Positions 1-9,571 of a DNA stretch of 64,000 nucleotides are shown here, piece after piece. The notes beneath the pieces were generated by a model that was not told the DNA's origin, made no database searches, and saw only the letters and a list, made by a program, of their open reading frames with translations. Positions within the stretch are counted from its first letter, which is position 1. Each line of letters opens with the position of its first letter. The position numbers and the translations under genes were made by a program. Origin of the DNA: Methylobacterium sp. E-065 (lineage in GTDB: Bacteria; Pseudomonadota; Alphaproteobacteria; Rhizobiales; Beijerinckiaceae); NCBI RefSeq assembly GCF_022829605.1, contig NZ_JAKSYD010000253.1, positions 124,001 to 188,000 on the forward strand. The letters are read 5' to 3'.

Positions 1-279
1 GGCCGGGCGCGCCGCGCGTTGTCGGCGCCTTGGGCTTATGAAGCGCCTGTCCCTGACAGGTGCAGCGAAGCGGAACCTGATCCGGAATTCAGCACAAAGA
101 GCGCCGCGCTAGCGGCTCAGAATGATCCAGATCGACGCTGCGCGACGTCTTGTGCTGGATCCCAGATCGCATTCCGCTGGCGCTGCATGCGCTCGGCAAA
201 GGGGGGCCTGGATCCATCTCGGCGGAGCTTTCACATCTCTGCCGACTATCGCGACAGGACCAGCCGAGCGGCCGTTCGC

Positions 280-612
280 TTAGCGCCCCATGAAGGCGTC
301 GAGCATCTTCGCCGCCCGGGCCATCTGATCCTCGTTCATGTCGGCGAGGATCGCCTGGATGTGTGCGATCAATCGGCCCCGGTCACCGTTCGGCAAAGCG
401 CCGCCGCCCGCGCCGAACAGGGCGAGCGGTGAGATCTGGAGCGCCGAAGCGATCCGCTCGACCGTGTCGAAGGACGGTGCCGCAACACCGCGCTCGATCT
501 TCCCGATCGTCTCGATGGAAACCTCGACGCGCTCGGCCAGATGCTCCTGGGTCATGCCGACAGCCCGGCGATGCTGGCGCACGTTGGTTCCGAATGCCTG
601 TCTGAGATCCAC
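280..612 (-). CDS. XRE-family HTH transcriptional regulator
   Basis: A 110-residue DNA-binding protein. An HTH_3 domain fills residues ~8-63 (GMTQEHLAERVEVSIETIGKIE is the core, followed by PSFDTVERIASAL). The C-terminal tail (HIQAILADMNEDQMARAAKMLDAF) looks helical and probably dimerises. The start is the ATG at 612, preceded by a purine-rich stretch. It is divergent from a small membrane-protein gene at 735, and the 122-bp space between them holds an inverted repeat that could be its operator. This suggests autoregulation and control of the neighbour. The target is unknown. Confidence 0.85.
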   Translation of the reverse strand: MDLRQAFGTNVRQHRRAVGMTQEHLAERVEVSIETIGKIERGVAAPSFDTVERIASALQISPLALFGAGGGALPNGDRGRLIAHIQAILADMNEDQMARAAKMLDAFMGR

Positions 613-671
613 GCCTCACCTCCGGAGCCTTCATCGGAGGTAGGACGGCGGGTTTAGAGGAACTGAAAGTT

Positions 672-707
672 CTGATTCCTATCTTAACGAATCAGTGGTT
701 CTGATTA
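672..707. promoter_or_regulatory. candidate operator of the XRE regulator
   Basis: Perfect 7-bp inverted repeat CTGATTC / GAATCAG (672-678 and 689-695, 10-bp spacing) followed by a third half-site CTGATTA at 701-707. It lies in the AT-richer gap between the divergent XRE and membrane-protein genes, where XRE repressors usually bind. Binding is inferred. Confidence 0.4.
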
Positions 708-734
708 TGATCAATCGGTTCCCTGTTTACGGAT

Positions 735-1067
735 ATGCCGATGGCCGAAGCGCCAACCTCGATTACGGCTTGGTTGCTCATCGCGCTCGCGCTCTCGCCC
801 CCTGCCTGTGCAATCGCTTTGATGATCCTCTGGGGCTTCATCCTGCCGGCGTCGATCCCGCGCGCCGAGATCGAGCGGCTAGCAAACGATATCATGGGTC
901 GCTACCCGGACGATCCTGAAGAGGCCGCCTTCATTGAAGAACAGGCGGCTTGGTTTCGGTCGCAAATGCGCGAGCAAATGCGATGGCGCCGCGTGCGGAG
1001 GCAGATCCGCGCCTCTCTTCGCTACGCGAGACCATTGAGAAGCGGCCGCGGCTGCGCTCAGCCCTGA
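735..1067 (+). CDS. small membrane protein of unknown function
   Basis: 110 residues, not assigned to a family. Residues ~10-38 form one long hydrophobic segment (ITAWLLIALALSPPACAIAL continuing into MILWGFILP), followed by a charged cytoplasmic-type tail rich in Arg and Glu (EIERLANDIMGRYPDDPEEA, then RWRRVRRQIRASLRYARP). It reads as a single- or double-pass membrane protein. The start is ATG 735 or the second ATG at 741; the ribosome-binding site is weak. It is divergent from the XRE regulator and may be its target. It could be spurious, but the hydrophobic-then-amphipathic layout favours a real gene. Confidence 0.5.
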   Translation: MPMAEAPTSITAWLLIALALSPPACAIALMILWGFILPASIPRAEIERLANDIMGRYPDDPEEAAFIEEQAAWFRSQMREQMRWRRVRRQIRASLRYARPLRSGRGCAQP

Positions 1068-1341
1068 CAGACTTCTCGGGGCGTTCTTGGGAGGGCTAAC
1101 TGAGTGGCCAATCCCGCACACTTCGTCCAACCCATACCCCTCACCTGAGGTGACCCCGACGCGGGCCTGGATGGGGGCTCCAGATATCACACACCCTTCT
1201 GGAGTGCGCCTTGGAGGCTTCCGCTGCGCTCCGGTCCTTTAGAATGGGATCGGATGGATTGGATCATCGTCGTCGAGAATCATTCCGACCGGACGTCCGG
1301 AGCTTTTTCTGGCCCAGTCGGTGTGGCTCAAACGATAACCT

Positions 1342-2583
1342 TCAGGCCATCATCTTCCGCGCGAACATGGAGGCGGCGAACAGCACCGCCGCGCCCGCCG
1401 TGACGAGGCTGATCATCAGGAGACGCCGGGGCTCGGTCGAGGATTCGGCCCGCACCGGCTCCACGATCGGGCTGAAGAACTCGATCTGGCGGGCTGCGAT
1501 CATCCGGGAGCGCTCGTAGGCCGTCAGCACCTGCTGATAGTACTTCTCGGCGTTCTTGCGATCGTTCTCGAGGGCCTCGAACCGCGTCAGCGCGTCCGAG
1601 AGAAGGCGCTTCTGCTCCGGATCCTGGCTGGCGGATTGCCGCTCGATCCGTGCGATGTTCTCGTCGAGATCCTTGATCTGCTGCTTGATGTCGATGATGC
1701 GGCGTGATTCGGGACCGAGATCCCGTTGGCCGATGGCAAGCTGGACCGCAAGGTTGATCCGCGCAGAGCGCAGCTCGGCGATCATCTTCAAATTGATTTC
1801 GTTCGACTTCTGGGCGTCAAGCACGCCTTCGCGGTTGCGCAGGTCGCGCATCGCGAGGCGGATCTTGGTCATTCGCTCCTCGGCGAGCTTCAACTCGCGG
1901 GTGCTCTCCGCCACCGCATCCTCGCGCGCCTTCACGCTGAGGTCGTTCACCATCCGCTCGGCCTCCTTCATGACGGCCTTGGCGATGGCGAGGGAATGAT
2001 CCGGGTTGAACGCCTCGACGGTGACCGCCATGATCCCGGAATTGGGCTCGATGTCGATGTCGACGCGCCGCTTCCAGTAGCGGATGAATTTCTCGATCGG
2101 CTTGCTCGGGTCGAAACGCGAGACGTAATCGATGCTGTCGCTGCCGAACCACTCGCGCAGCGGAAGCTGCGCCTCGAGCGATTCCAGCATCGGCCGGCTG
2201 ACGATGTATTCCTTGGTGATCAGCGTGTCCTGCGCGACCATCTGGCTCGGAACGCCGGCGCTGGTTCCGACCGAATCCGGAGCCGCCTTGTCAGCTGTTC
2301 CGATGGCCGGCCGGATCGCGAATCGCGCTTCGGTCACATACCGGTCTGAGGCAATCAACCCGTAGTAGATGGCCCCGGCCAGCGTCGGCAGCACGAAGCA
2401 GACCACGAACAGGATCGGGATCCAGGGATCGTTCTTGACGTGGCTCTGGTAGGAGCGGATGCCCTTCTTGCGATCGGCGAAGCGCGACATCCGCGCGATC
2501 TGCCGCAGCGACTCGGTGATCGCCTGCTGGCGCTCCGCGGTCGTGACCGGCTGCCCCTCGGCTTTCCGGATCTCCATATTCAT
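1342..2583 (-). CDS. capsule polysaccharide export inner-membrane protein, KpsE/CtrB-like (Wzz family)
   Basis: 413 residues. It is a polysaccharide co-polymerase/export protein that spans the periplasm beside an ABC exporter of capsular polysaccharide. It has the family layout: N-terminal membrane segment (ILFVVCFVLPTLAGAIYYGL, residues ~55-75), a Wzz-type periplasmic start (SDRYVTEARFAIRP), a long coiled coil in the middle (ELKLAEERMTKIRLAMRDL onward) and a C-terminal membrane segment (LVTAGAAVLFAASMFA). I chose the ATG at 2583, which has AGGA eight bases upstream, over the upstream in-frame start at 2652. The KpsT-like ATPase gene lies 136 bp upstream on the same strand. No permease or outer-membrane KpsD is present here. 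Confidence 0.85.
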   Translation of the reverse strand: MNMEIRKAEGQPVTTAERQQAITESLRQIARMSRFADRKKGIRSYQSHVKNDPWIPILFVVCFVLPTLAGAIYYGLIASDRYVTEARFAIRPAIGTADKAAPDSVGTSAGVPSQMVAQDTLITKEYIVSRPMLESLEAQLPLREWFGSDSIDYVSRFDPSKPIEKFIRYWKRRVDIDIEPNSGIMAVTVEAFNPDHSLAIAKAVMKEAERMVNDLSVKAREDAVAESTRELKLAEERMTKIRLAMRDLRNREGVLDAQKSNEINLKMIAELRSARINLAVQLAIGQRDLGPESRRIIDIKQQIKDLDENIARIERQSASQDPEQKRLLSDALTRFEALENDRKNAEKYYQQVLTAYERSRMIAARQIEFFSPIVEPVRAESSTEPRRLLMISLVTAGAAVLFAASMFARKMMA

Positions 2584-2719
2584 GGCTTGATTCCTGGCCT
2601 CCCCGGCCCTGACGGTCGATCCGTCCGGAAGCACCCGGCCGCACAGCGGCACACGCGTCCGGATCGTCTCTCACGCGGTCACGGCAAAAGCATGTCCGCC
2701 AGCCGCGGACGGCGTCGCG

Positions 2720-3373
2720 TCACGCGTTGAGGCGCCGGTAGACCTCGATGGCGTCGTTCACGTCCTCGTAGATGATCGCGCGGCCGTTGAGCAGCACGAG
2801 GCCCTGCGAGCACCATTGCCGGATCGTCTCCATGGAGTGGGAGACCATGATGATGTCGGCGTTCTTGCGGCGCTGGGAGAAGACCTCGTCGCAGCGCTTC
2901 GAGAAGCGCGCGTCGCCCACGGAGGTGATCTCGTCGATCAGGTAGCAATCGAACGGGATTGCCATGCTCATGCCGAAGGCGAGGCGCGCGCCCATGCCGG
3001 ACGAGTAGGTGTAGATCGGCACGTCGAGGTAGCTGCCGAGTTCTGAGAAGTCCTCGACGAAATCCAGTACCTTTCGCGGGTCCTCGCCGTAGATTCGGGC
3101 GACAAAAATCACGTTGTCGCGGCCGGTCATCTTCGGGTGGAAGCCGCCCGCGAAGCCCAGCGGCCAGGAGACCCGCAGCCCGCGATAGATCTTGCCCCGG
3201 GTGGCATCTTCCGTCCCGGCGATCAGCCGCATCGTGGTCGATTTGCCGGCGCCGTTGATGCCGAGGATCCCGTAAGAAATGCCTGGCTTCAGGGTGAACG
3301 AGGCCTGTTCGAGGATGGTCCGCTTGTGACCGTCCGTGCGGTAGACCTTGCTGACTTTCTCGAAGCGGATCAC
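2720..3373 (-). CDS. capsule polysaccharide ABC transporter ATP-binding protein, KpsT-like
   Basis: 217 residues, the usual KpsT/CtrD length. It hydrolyses ATP to drive export of capsular polysaccharide across the inner membrane. Walker A GINGAGKST (residues ~45-53), ABC signature YSSGMGARLAFG, Walker B CYLIDE and H-loop MVSHS are all present. The start is the GTG at 3373 (VIRFEKVSKVYRT), with GGAG nine bases upstream; the longer open frame to 3625 has no family-like sequence. It is followed by the KpsE-like gene. The ABC-2 permease (KpsM) that it needs is not encoded next to it. Confidence 0.88.
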   Translation of the reverse strand: MIRFEKVSKVYRTDGHKRTILEQASFTLKPGISYGILGINGAGKSTTMRLIAGTEDATRGKIYRGLRVSWPLGFAGGFHPKMTGRDNVIFVARIYGEDPRKVLDFVEDFSELGSYLDVPIYTYSSGMGARLAFGMSMAIPFDCYLIDEITSVGDARFSKRCDEVFSQRRKNADIIMVSHSMETIRQWCSQGLVLLNGRAIIYEDVNDAIEVYRRLNA

Positions 3374-3671
3374 CGGATGAACTCCAGGGCGGGGTGCCGA
3401 ACCGCCGGTCCGAGCTGTCGGCTGCGGCGCTCCTGCGCGCCGAAAGCGGCAAATCTGAGAACACGATAGGCCGAACCGACCCCGCTTCCGGCCCCATCGC
3501 GCGCATTCCCCGGGATACAGAACGGGTCGGAATGAAAGTGCAGCTCTTGGCGGGTCGTTGACGCCATTCCACATTTGGCATACCAAATACCAACGGTTCG
3601 GAGCGGTTAAACGCTGGCGCTGCACCGGTAAGCCGGAACTTTAGCTCCAAGTCCGGAGAGAAAGGCCGCCC

Positions 3672-4154
3672 ATGACGCATCCCCCGCTGCAACCGATCCC
3701 GCACGGGGCGGCCAGCACGACGACAGGGTCAGGATCCGAGCTTGCCAATCTCGTCGCGGCCATCGGCGACGCCGTGGTCGTGGCCGATCCGGAGGGTTTG
3801 ATTACCGTCTGGAACCCGGCCGCCGAGCGGATCTTCGGCTATTCCGCCGCAGAGGCGCTCGGCCAGACGCTAGACCTGATCACGCCCGAACGGCACCGCC
3901 GTCGCCACTGGGACGGCTACGCCAAGACGATGCGGACCGGCACCACCCGCTACGGGGCAGAGACCCTGAGGGTGCCGGCCATCTGCAAGGACGGAAGCCA
4001 GCTCTCCATCGCCTTCACGGTGGGGATGGTGCGGGACGCCGCCGACCGGGTGACCGGGATCGTGGCGGTGATCCGCGACGAGACCGAGCGCTGGACGGAA
4101 GAAAAGCGGCTGCGCCAGCGCGTGGCCGAGCTCGAAGCCACCGTGCCGGCCTGA
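3672..4154 (+). CDS. stand-alone PAS-domain sensory protein
   Basis: 160 residues, consisting almost entirely of one PAS/PAC fold (residues ~25-145). [20 protein letters not shown] is the PAS core, with the PAC end at [13 protein letters not shown] short C-terminal coiled coil ([15 protein letters not shown]) follows. No kinase, HTH or cyclase output domain is present. It starts at ATG 3672 after a GGAG motif and ends 59 bp before frc, so the two are probably co-transcribed. A role in sensing redox state or a small molecule linked to oxalate use is an inference from position. Confidence 0.8.
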   Translation: MTHPPLQPIPHGAASTTTGSGSELANLVAAIGDAVVVADPEGLITVWNPAAERIFGYSAAEALGQTLDLITPERHRRRHWDGYAKTMRTGTTRYGAETLRVPAICKDGSQLSIAFTVGMVRDAADRVTGIVAVIRDETERWTEEKRLRQRVAELEATVPA

Positions 4155-4213
4155 CCGGGCCCGCCGCGCATCGCCTTCACCCGAACGCCCAACATTCCAA
4201 GGGAGGACGCCCC

Positions 4214-5464
4214 ATGAGCAAGCCGCTGGAAGGCATCAAGATCATCGATTTCACGCACGTTCAGGCCGGGCCGGCCTGCACGCAGCTCCTCGCCTGGTTC
4301 GGTGCCGACGTAATTAAGGTCGAGCGCCCCGGCTCCGGTGACGTGACCCGCACGCAGCTGCGCCACGTCGAGGACGCCGACGCGCTCTACTTCACAATGC
4401 TGAACTCCAACAAGCGCTCGCTCACCCTCGACACCAAGACCCGGGCCGGCAAGGAAGTCCTCGAGAAGCTGATCCAGGATTCCGACGTCATGGTCGAGAA
4501 TTTCGGCCCCGGCGCGCTCGACCGGATGGGCTTCTCCTGGGCCCGAATCCAGGAGCTGAACCCGGGCATGATCCTCGCCTCGGTGAAGGGCTTCTCGGAC
4601 GGCCACCACTATGAAGACCTGAAGGTTTACGAGAACGTGGCCCAGTGCGCGGGCGGTGCCGCCTCGACCACGGGCTTCTGGGACGGGCCGCCCACCGTCA
4701 GCGCCGCCGCACTCGGTGACTCGAACACCGGTATGCATCTGGCCATCGGCATCCTCACGGCCCTTCACCAGAAGAACAAGACCGGCACCGGCCAGAAGGT
4801 CGCCGTGTCGATGCAGGACTCGGTGATCAATCTCTGCCGGGTGAAGCTGCGCGACCAGCAGCGCCTCGACGCGCTGGGCTACCTCGAGGAGTACCCCCAA
4901 TACCCCCACGGGGAGTTCTCCGACGTGGTGCCGCGTGGCGGCAATGCCGGCGGCGGCGGTCAGCCGGGTTGGGTTCTGAAGTGCAAGGGCTGGGAGACCG
5001 ACCCGAACGCCTACATCTACTTCACGATCCAGGGCCACGCCTGGGCGCCGATCTGCAAGGTGCTCGGCAAGGAGGAGTGGATCTCCGATCCCGCCTACAA
5101 CACCCCGCGGGCCCGCCAGGACAAGATCTTCGACATCTTCAAGACGATCGAGGAATGGCTCGCCGACAAGACCAAGTTCGAGGCGGTGGACATCCTGCGC
5201 ACCTACGACATCCCCTGCGCGCCGGTCCTGTCGATGAAGGAGATCGCCGAGGATAAGTCCCTGCGCGAGAGCGGCACCGTGGTCGAGGTCGCGCATCCGA
5301 AGCTCGGCACGTATCTGACCGTCGGAAGCCCGATCAAGTTCTCCGACATGAAGGTCGAGGTGAAGGCTTCGCCCCTGCTCGGCGAGCATACCGACGAGGT
5401 TCTGGCGGACCTGGGCTACACGCAGGAGCAGATCCGGGCCATGCACGAGGCCCGCGCGGTCTGA
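4214..5464 (+). CDS. frc: formyl-CoA:oxalate CoA-transferase
   Basis: 416 residues, family III CoA-transferase. It moves CoA from formyl-CoA to oxalate, giving oxalyl-CoA and formate in the cytoplasm. The CaiB/Frc fold is evident throughout ([20 protein letters not shown] at the N terminus). The catalytic aspartate is residue 169 in [10 protein letters not shown], the same number as in the Oxalobacter enzyme. The flexible glycine loop [11 protein letters not shown] that covers the active site is intact, as is the C-terminal [14 protein letters not shown] 4214 has a strong GGGAGGA site upstream. Its partner oxc is 2.3 kb downstream on the other strand. A GC hairpin follows the gene. Confidence 0.96.
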   Translation: MSKPLEGIKIIDFTHVQAGPACTQLLAWFGADVIKVERPGSGDVTRTQLRHVEDADALYFTMLNSNKRSLTLDTKTRAGKEVLEKLIQDSDVMVENFGPGALDRMGFSWARIQELNPGMILASVKGFSDGHHYEDLKVYENVAQCAGGAASTTGFWDGPPTVSAAALGDSNTGMHLAIGILTALHQKNKTGTGQKVAVSMQDSVINLCRVKLRDQQRLDALGYLEEYPQYPHGEFSDVVPRGGNAGGGGQPGWVLKCKGWETDPNAYIYFTIQGHAWAPICKVLGKEEWISDPAYNTPRARQDKIFDIFKTIEEWLADKTKFEAVDILRTYDIPCAPVLSMKEIAEDKSLRESGTVVEVAHPKLGTYLTVGSPIKFSDMKVEVKASPLLGEHTDEVLADLGYTQEQIRAMHEARAV

Positions 5465-5493
5465 TAGGGACCGGACACCTTCTGCGATCCTGA

Positions 5494-5526
5494 GACAGGA
5501 CGGCGTCGCCGCGGCGCCGTCCTGTC
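5494..5526 (+). terminator. hairpin after frc
   Basis: A 12-bp perfect stem (5494-5505 with 5515-5526, arm GACAGGACGGCG) and 9-nt loop begin 29 bp after the frc stop. There is no T-run, so it may attenuate transcription or stabilise mRNA rather than terminate fully. Confidence 0.5.
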
Positions 5527-5547
5527 CATGTGTGAGCCTCGGACCCG

Positions 5548-6720
5548 ATGCGTGCGTTCCTCAGTCGTTTCCTGCCGGAGCTGACCCCGGTCAGCAAGCG
5601 CGAGCGCCTGCGCTCTGCCGCGGGCGCCCTGGTGGGCATCCTGGCGACCGGCCTCGTCTGCCGGGCATCCGCCCCGGCCGAGGCGTTGCCGATCCTGATC
5701 GCCCCGATGGGCGCCTCGGCGGTGCTCCTCTTCGCCGTGCCGGCGAGTCCCCTGGCCCAGCCCTGGTCGATCCTCGGCGGCAATCTAATCGCTGCTCTGG
5801 TCGGCGTCACGGCGGCGGCCTGGATCGCCGATCCGTTCGTGGCTGCGGCCTGTGCCATCGGGGTAGCGATCGCTCTGATGATGCTCCTGCGCTGCCTGCA
5901 TCCGCCGAGCGGCGCCGTGGCGCTGACGGCGGTCCTCGGCGGTCCCGCGATCCACGCGCTGGGCTACGGCTTCGTGCTCTGGCCGGTGGCGGCCAATTCG
6001 CTGATTCTTCTCGCGACCGCCCTGCTGTTCAACAACCTGACCGGGCGCACCTACCCGCACCTGCGCCCGGCCGGCCCGCGGACCTCCGATCCGCCCTCCG
6101 ACGCCCGCGTGGGGTTCCGGGCCTCGGATCTCGACGCTGCGCTGGAGGATTTCGACCAGCTGCTCGATGTCGATCGCGGCGACTTGGAGCAGATCCTGCG
6201 GCGGGTGCAGATGCGGGTCTACGGCCGCCGCTCGGGGCCGATCGCCTGCGCGGCGATCATGTCGCGCGATGTGATCGCGGTGGCGCCGGATGCGTCGCTG
6301 GACGAAGCCATGCGGCTGTTGCGTCGCCACCGGATCAAGGCGCTGCCGGTCACCGACGAGCGCGCACGGGTGCTGGGAATCGTCACGCAGACCGATCTTC
6401 TCGACAAGGCCGCCTGGGACCGGGCCGGGCCGCGGCTCGGACTCGGCCGCCGCCTGCGTCTGACCGCCGAGCGGGGCAGGGCGCCCCATGGCTGCGCCGC
6501 CGACATCATGAGTGCGGTCGAGCCGGTCGCTCCCGATACACCCATCGCCGCCCTGGTGCCGCGGATGTCGGAGGCGGGGCTCCACCACCTGCCCGTGGTC
6601 GATGCCGACGGCCGGCTGGTCGGGATCGTCTCGCAGACGGACCTGATCCCGGCCCTCCTGTCCGAGGCCGATGCGCCCGAGGAACCGCTCCGCACGCAGG
6701 CCCGGGCCGCGCTGGCCTGA
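5548..6720 (+). CDS. HPP-family membrane protein with paired CBS domains
   Basis: 390 residues. The N-terminal ~175 residues form the HPP domain with four or five membrane segments (ILIAPMGASAVLLFAVPASP, and the name motif LHPPSGAVAL at ~125-135). Residues ~230-385 carry two CBS repeats (SRDVIAVAPDASLDEAMRLL and MSAVEPVAPDTPIAALVPRM), which typically bind adenine nucleotides. HPP proteins are thought to be transporters or channels; nitrite transport is reported for a plant chloroplast member, but the substrate here is unknown. It starts at ATG 5548, 83 bp after frc, and converges on the esterase gene with only 3 bp between them. The position suggests a link to oxalate or formate metabolism (inference). 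Confidence 0.85.
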   Translation: MRAFLSRFLPELTPVSKRERLRSAAGALVGILATGLVCRASAPAEALPILIAPMGASAVLLFAVPASPLAQPWSILGGNLIAALVGVTAAAWIADPFVAAACAIGVAIALMMLLRCLHPPSGAVALTAVLGGPAIHALGYGFVLWPVAANSLILLATALLFNNLTGRTYPHLRPAGPRTSDPPSDARVGFRASDLDAALEDFDQLLDVDRGDLEQILRRVQMRVYGRRSGPIACAAIMSRDVIAVAPDASLDEAMRLLRRHRIKALPVTDERARVLGIVTQTDLLDKAAWDRAGPRLGLGRRLRLTAERGRAPHGCAADIMSAVEPVAPDTPIAALVPRMSEAGLHHLPVVDADGRLVGIVSQTDLIPALLSEADAPEEPLRTQARAALA

Positions 6721-6723
6721 GCC

Positions 6724-7419
6724 TCAACGGGCGTCGGATGTATCGTCCAGGAAGAACGCGACTGCCTGCGCCACCACGGCCGGCTGGTGGGCGTGCGGAC
6801 CGTCATACTCGACAAAGGAGACCGGGTAGCCGGCCTCGCGCAGAGCCGGAACGTGGACCCGGGCGCTGCGGTCGATGGGGATCTGCTCATCCTGCGTGCC
6901 GTGCGACAGGAAGATTCTTGGCGCGCCGACTTGCAGGTGCGCCGACAGGAAGCCCGCGGACGAGACGATCAGGTGGCTCGCCACGTCACCGTTCGCGAGC
7001 CCCAGGGAGAGGGTGTAGCTGCCGCCGTCGGAATGGCCGGCGAAGCAGAGGTGCTGCGGGTCGAGCAGAAAGCGGTCCGCCACGTAGCCGAGCGCCGTTG
7101 CGACCCGCTCGCGGTCCGGCCCGTGGCCGGCGATGACGATGTCCCAGGTCGGGAACAGCGATTGCGGTGCGAGGAGCAGGAATTTCTCGGCGTGGGCGTG
7201 CCGCTCCAGCATCGGCAGGATCCGTTCGGCGCTGCCGCCGCCGCCGTGGAACACCACCATCAGGGGGCAGGGCCGGCGCGGATCGAGACCTGCAGGGACC
7301 ACCAGCACCGCGTCTCGCTCGGCAAACAGGCCGAGGTCATGCCGGCCTGGGGCGAGGGGCTGCTGGGTGGGCAGGCGGTGGCGGAAGTCCAGGCGGCCGG
7401 CGAGGTCGGGATCGATCAT
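6724..7419 (-). CDS. alpha/beta-hydrolase (phospholipase/carboxylesterase type)
   Basis: 231 residues. Motifs in order are the oxyanion region PLMVVFHGGGGSAE, nucleophile elbow FAGHSDGGSYTLSLG (GHSDG), the acid region in LSHGTQDEQIPID, and the terminal histidine YDGPHAHQPAVV. Together these give a Ser-Asp-His triad like PHB depolymerase-type or phospholipase/carboxylesterase enzymes. There is no signal peptide, so it is cytoplasmic. I place the start at ATG 7419 (MIDPDLAGRLDFRHR); the longer frame runs into repeat sequence. The substrate is unknown. Confidence 0.85.
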   Translation of the reverse strand: MIDPDLAGRLDFRHRLPTQQPLAPGRHDLGLFAERDAVLVVPAGLDPRRPCPLMVVFHGGGGSAERILPMLERHAHAEKFLLLAPQSLFPTWDIVIAGHGPDRERVATALGYVADRFLLDPQHLCFAGHSDGGSYTLSLGLANGDVASHLIVSSAGFLSAHLQVGAPRIFLSHGTQDEQIPIDRSARVHVPALREAGYPVSFVEYDGPHAHQPAVVAQAVAFFLDDTSDAR

Positions 7420-7485
7420 CTCAGGACATCGCTCGCTCTGATTGGGTTCGATGCTGTCGGGATGGGAGCGATGGCATCCGCATCT

Positions 7486-7674
7486 CTCCCTCCCCCTCGG
7501 CGGGGGAGGGTGGCCCCCGAAGGGGGTCGGGTCGGGACGTAGTCCCGCAAGGGGGGAGCGACGGTGCAGAACAGCGCACCGACCTTCATGAAGGCTTCCA
7601 CCCTGTCCGGAAGCCGGGCTCCCCTCTCCCGACCCGGCCTGACGGCCCACCCTCCCCCGCAGAGCGGGGAGGGA
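7486..7674. repeat. interspersed palindromic repeat element, copy 1
   Basis: About 190 bp of GC-rich sequence between the esterase and oxc. Two outer arms begin and end with CTCCCTCCCCCT-like / GGGGAGGGA sequence and enclose sub-palindromes (GGCCCCCGAAGGGGGTC; CCGACCCGGCCTGACGGCC). A matching element lies inverted at 12802-12978: the arms match and the spacers share the ends CCCGG-TTC and TGTCGCTCCCC/CGTCGCTCCCC. No transposase or open frame is present, so it resembles a MITE- or REP-like element. This is the only large non-coding stretch between 7420 and 7776. Confidence 0.7.
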
Positions 7675-7776
7675 CGGCGCGCGGATACGGTGGTCCATAT
7701 TGAAAACGGCCGGACCGCTGAGCGATCCGGCCGGGGTGACGACGTCAGGAGTGCACGTTGAGGGCGCCCGCCGCCC

Positions 7777-9522
7777 TCACTTCTTCTTCTTGATGCCGCT
7801 CTGCGGGTTGAGGCTGCCGATATTGCCGCTCTCGCTGCCGGCGGCCGGGTCGATCACCGCGTTGACCAGGGCCGGCCGGCCCGAATTCATCGCCTCGTTG
7901 ACCGCCCGGGTCAGCTCGTCCGGCGTGGTGACGTGGTAGCCGACGCCGCCGAAGGCCTCCATCATCCGGTCGTAGCGGGAATCCGGCACGAACACCGTCG
8001 TGGCCGGATCGCGGCCGGTCGGGTCGGTGTCGGTGCCGCGGTAGATGCCGTTGTTGTTGAACACCACGATGCAGATCGGCAGCCCGTACCGGCAGATCGT
8101 CTCGACCTCCATGCCGGAGAAGCCGAAGGCGCTGTCACCCTCCACGCAGAGGACCGGCTTGCCGGTCTCGACGGCGGCCGCGACGGCGAAGCCCATGCCG
8201 ATGCCCATGATGCCCCAGGTGCCGACATCCAGGCGCTTGCGCGGCTGGTACATGTCGATGATGCCCCGGGCGAGGTCGAGGGTGTTGGCGCCCTCGTTCA
8301 CCAGGATCGCGTCCGGCCGCTCCTTGACGATAGTCCGCAGCGCCCCGAGCGCGGCGTGGAAGTTCATCGGCGCGGCGTTGCTCATGAGCTTCGGCGCCAT
8401 CTTGGCGATGTTCGCTTCACGCTTGCTCTTGAGCGTCTCGATCCAGTCGGACGGGGGCTGCTGCCAGCCCTTGCCCATGCCGTCGAGCAGCGCCTGCACG
8501 CAGGAGGCGATGTCGCCGACCACCGGGGCCACGATCTCGACGTTCGAATCCATCTCGCGGGGCTCGATGTCGATCTGGATGAACTTGGTCGAGCCTGGCT
8601 CGCCCCAGCTCTTGCCCTTGCCGTGCGACAGCAGCCAGTTCAGCCGGGCGCCGATCAGCAGCACCACGTCCGAATCCTTCAGCGCCGTGGAGCGCGCGGC
8701 ACCGGCCGAGAGCGGGTGGGTGTCGGGCAGGAGGCCCTTGGCCATGCTCATCGGCACGTAGGGGATGCCGCTGGTCTCGACGAGGGCGCGGATGGCGTCG
8801 TCGGCCTGGGCGTAGGCGGCGCCCTTGCCGAGCACGATCAGCGGCCGCTTGGCGGATTTCAGGACGTCCAGCGCCCGGGCGATCGCCTCGGGGGCGGGAA
8901 GCTGGGCGGGCGCCGGATCGATCACCTTGACCAGCGACTTCTGGCCAGCCTCGGCGTCCATCACCTGGGAAAACAGCTTGGCGGGCAGGTCGAGATAGAC
9001 GCCGCCCGGCCGGCCCGAGCAGGCGGCGCGGATCGCGCGGGCGACGCCGATGCCGATATCGGCCGCGTGCAGCACCCGGAACGCCGCCTTGCACAGGGGC
9101 TTGGCGATCGCGAGCTGGTCCATCTCCTCGTAGTCGCCCTGCTGCAGGTCGACGATCTCGCGCTCGGAGGAGCCCGAGATCAGGATCATCGGGAAGCAGT
9201 TGGTGGTGGCGTTGGCCAGAGCGGTCAGGCCGTTCAGGAAGCCCGGGGCCGAGACGGTGAGGCAAATGCCGGGTTTCTGGGTGAGGAAGCCCGCGATCGC
9301 CGCGGCATTGCCGGCATGCTGCTCGTGGCGGAACGAGATCACCCGCATCCCCTCGGCCTGCGCCATGCGGCCGAGATCGGTGATCGGAATGCCCGGCACG
9401 CCGTAGATCGTCTCGATGCCGTTGAGCTTGAGCGCGTCGATGACGAGGTGGAAGCCATCGGTCAGATCGGGCTCCGCCTCGATCTCGGGGGTGGTGTGGA
9501 CGATCTTGGCCAGTGCGGTCAT
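7777..9522 (-). CDS. oxc: oxalyl-CoA decarboxylase
   Basis: 581 residues, ThDP-dependent. It decarboxylates oxalyl-CoA to formyl-CoA and CO2 in the cytoplasm and pairs with Frc. The N-terminal Pyr domain has the conserved glutamate region [19 protein letters not shown]. The central domain binds ADP in the family. The C-terminal PP domain has the ThDP/Mg motif [14 protein letters not shown] ending in FNNNGIYRG. The start is ATG 9522 (MTALAKIVH) with GGAG upstream; the frame extends to 9600 without family sequence. It lies 49 bp downstream of the antiporter gene on the same strand, so the two are probably one transcript. Confidence 0.96.
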   Translation of the reverse strand: MTALAKIVHTTPEIEAEPDLTDGFHLVIDALKLNGIETIYGVPGIPITDLGRMAQAEGMRVISFRHEQHAGNAAAIAGFLTQKPGICLTVSAPGFLNGLTALANATTNCFPMILISGSSEREIVDLQQGDYEEMDQLAIAKPLCKAAFRVLHAADIGIGVARAIRAACSGRPGGVYLDLPAKLFSQVMDAEAGQKSLVKVIDPAPAQLPAPEAIARALDVLKSAKRPLIVLGKGAAYAQADDAIRALVETSGIPYVPMSMAKGLLPDTHPLSAGAARSTALKDSDVVLLIGARLNWLLSHGKGKSWGEPGSTKFIQIDIEPREMDSNVEIVAPVVGDIASCVQALLDGMGKGWQQPPSDWIETLKSKREANIAKMAPKLMSNAAPMNFHAALGALRTIVKERPDAILVNEGANTLDLARGIIDMYQPRKRLDVGTWGIMGIGMGFAVAAAVETGKPVLCVEGDSAFGFSGMEVETICRYGLPICIVVFNNNGIYRGTDTDPTGRDPATTVFVPDSRYDRMMEAFGGVGYHVTTPDELTRAVNEAMNSGRPALVNAVIDPAAGSESGNIGSLNPQSGIKKKK

Positions 9523-9571
9523 CGCAGGGTCTCCGGAAGGTCGATGTCGAAGTTGGCGGGGCGGACGGCCT

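Noticed and set aside
3950-5446. A 498-codon open frame antisense to frc
   Set aside because: frc aligns residue for residue with the known enzyme, including Asp169.
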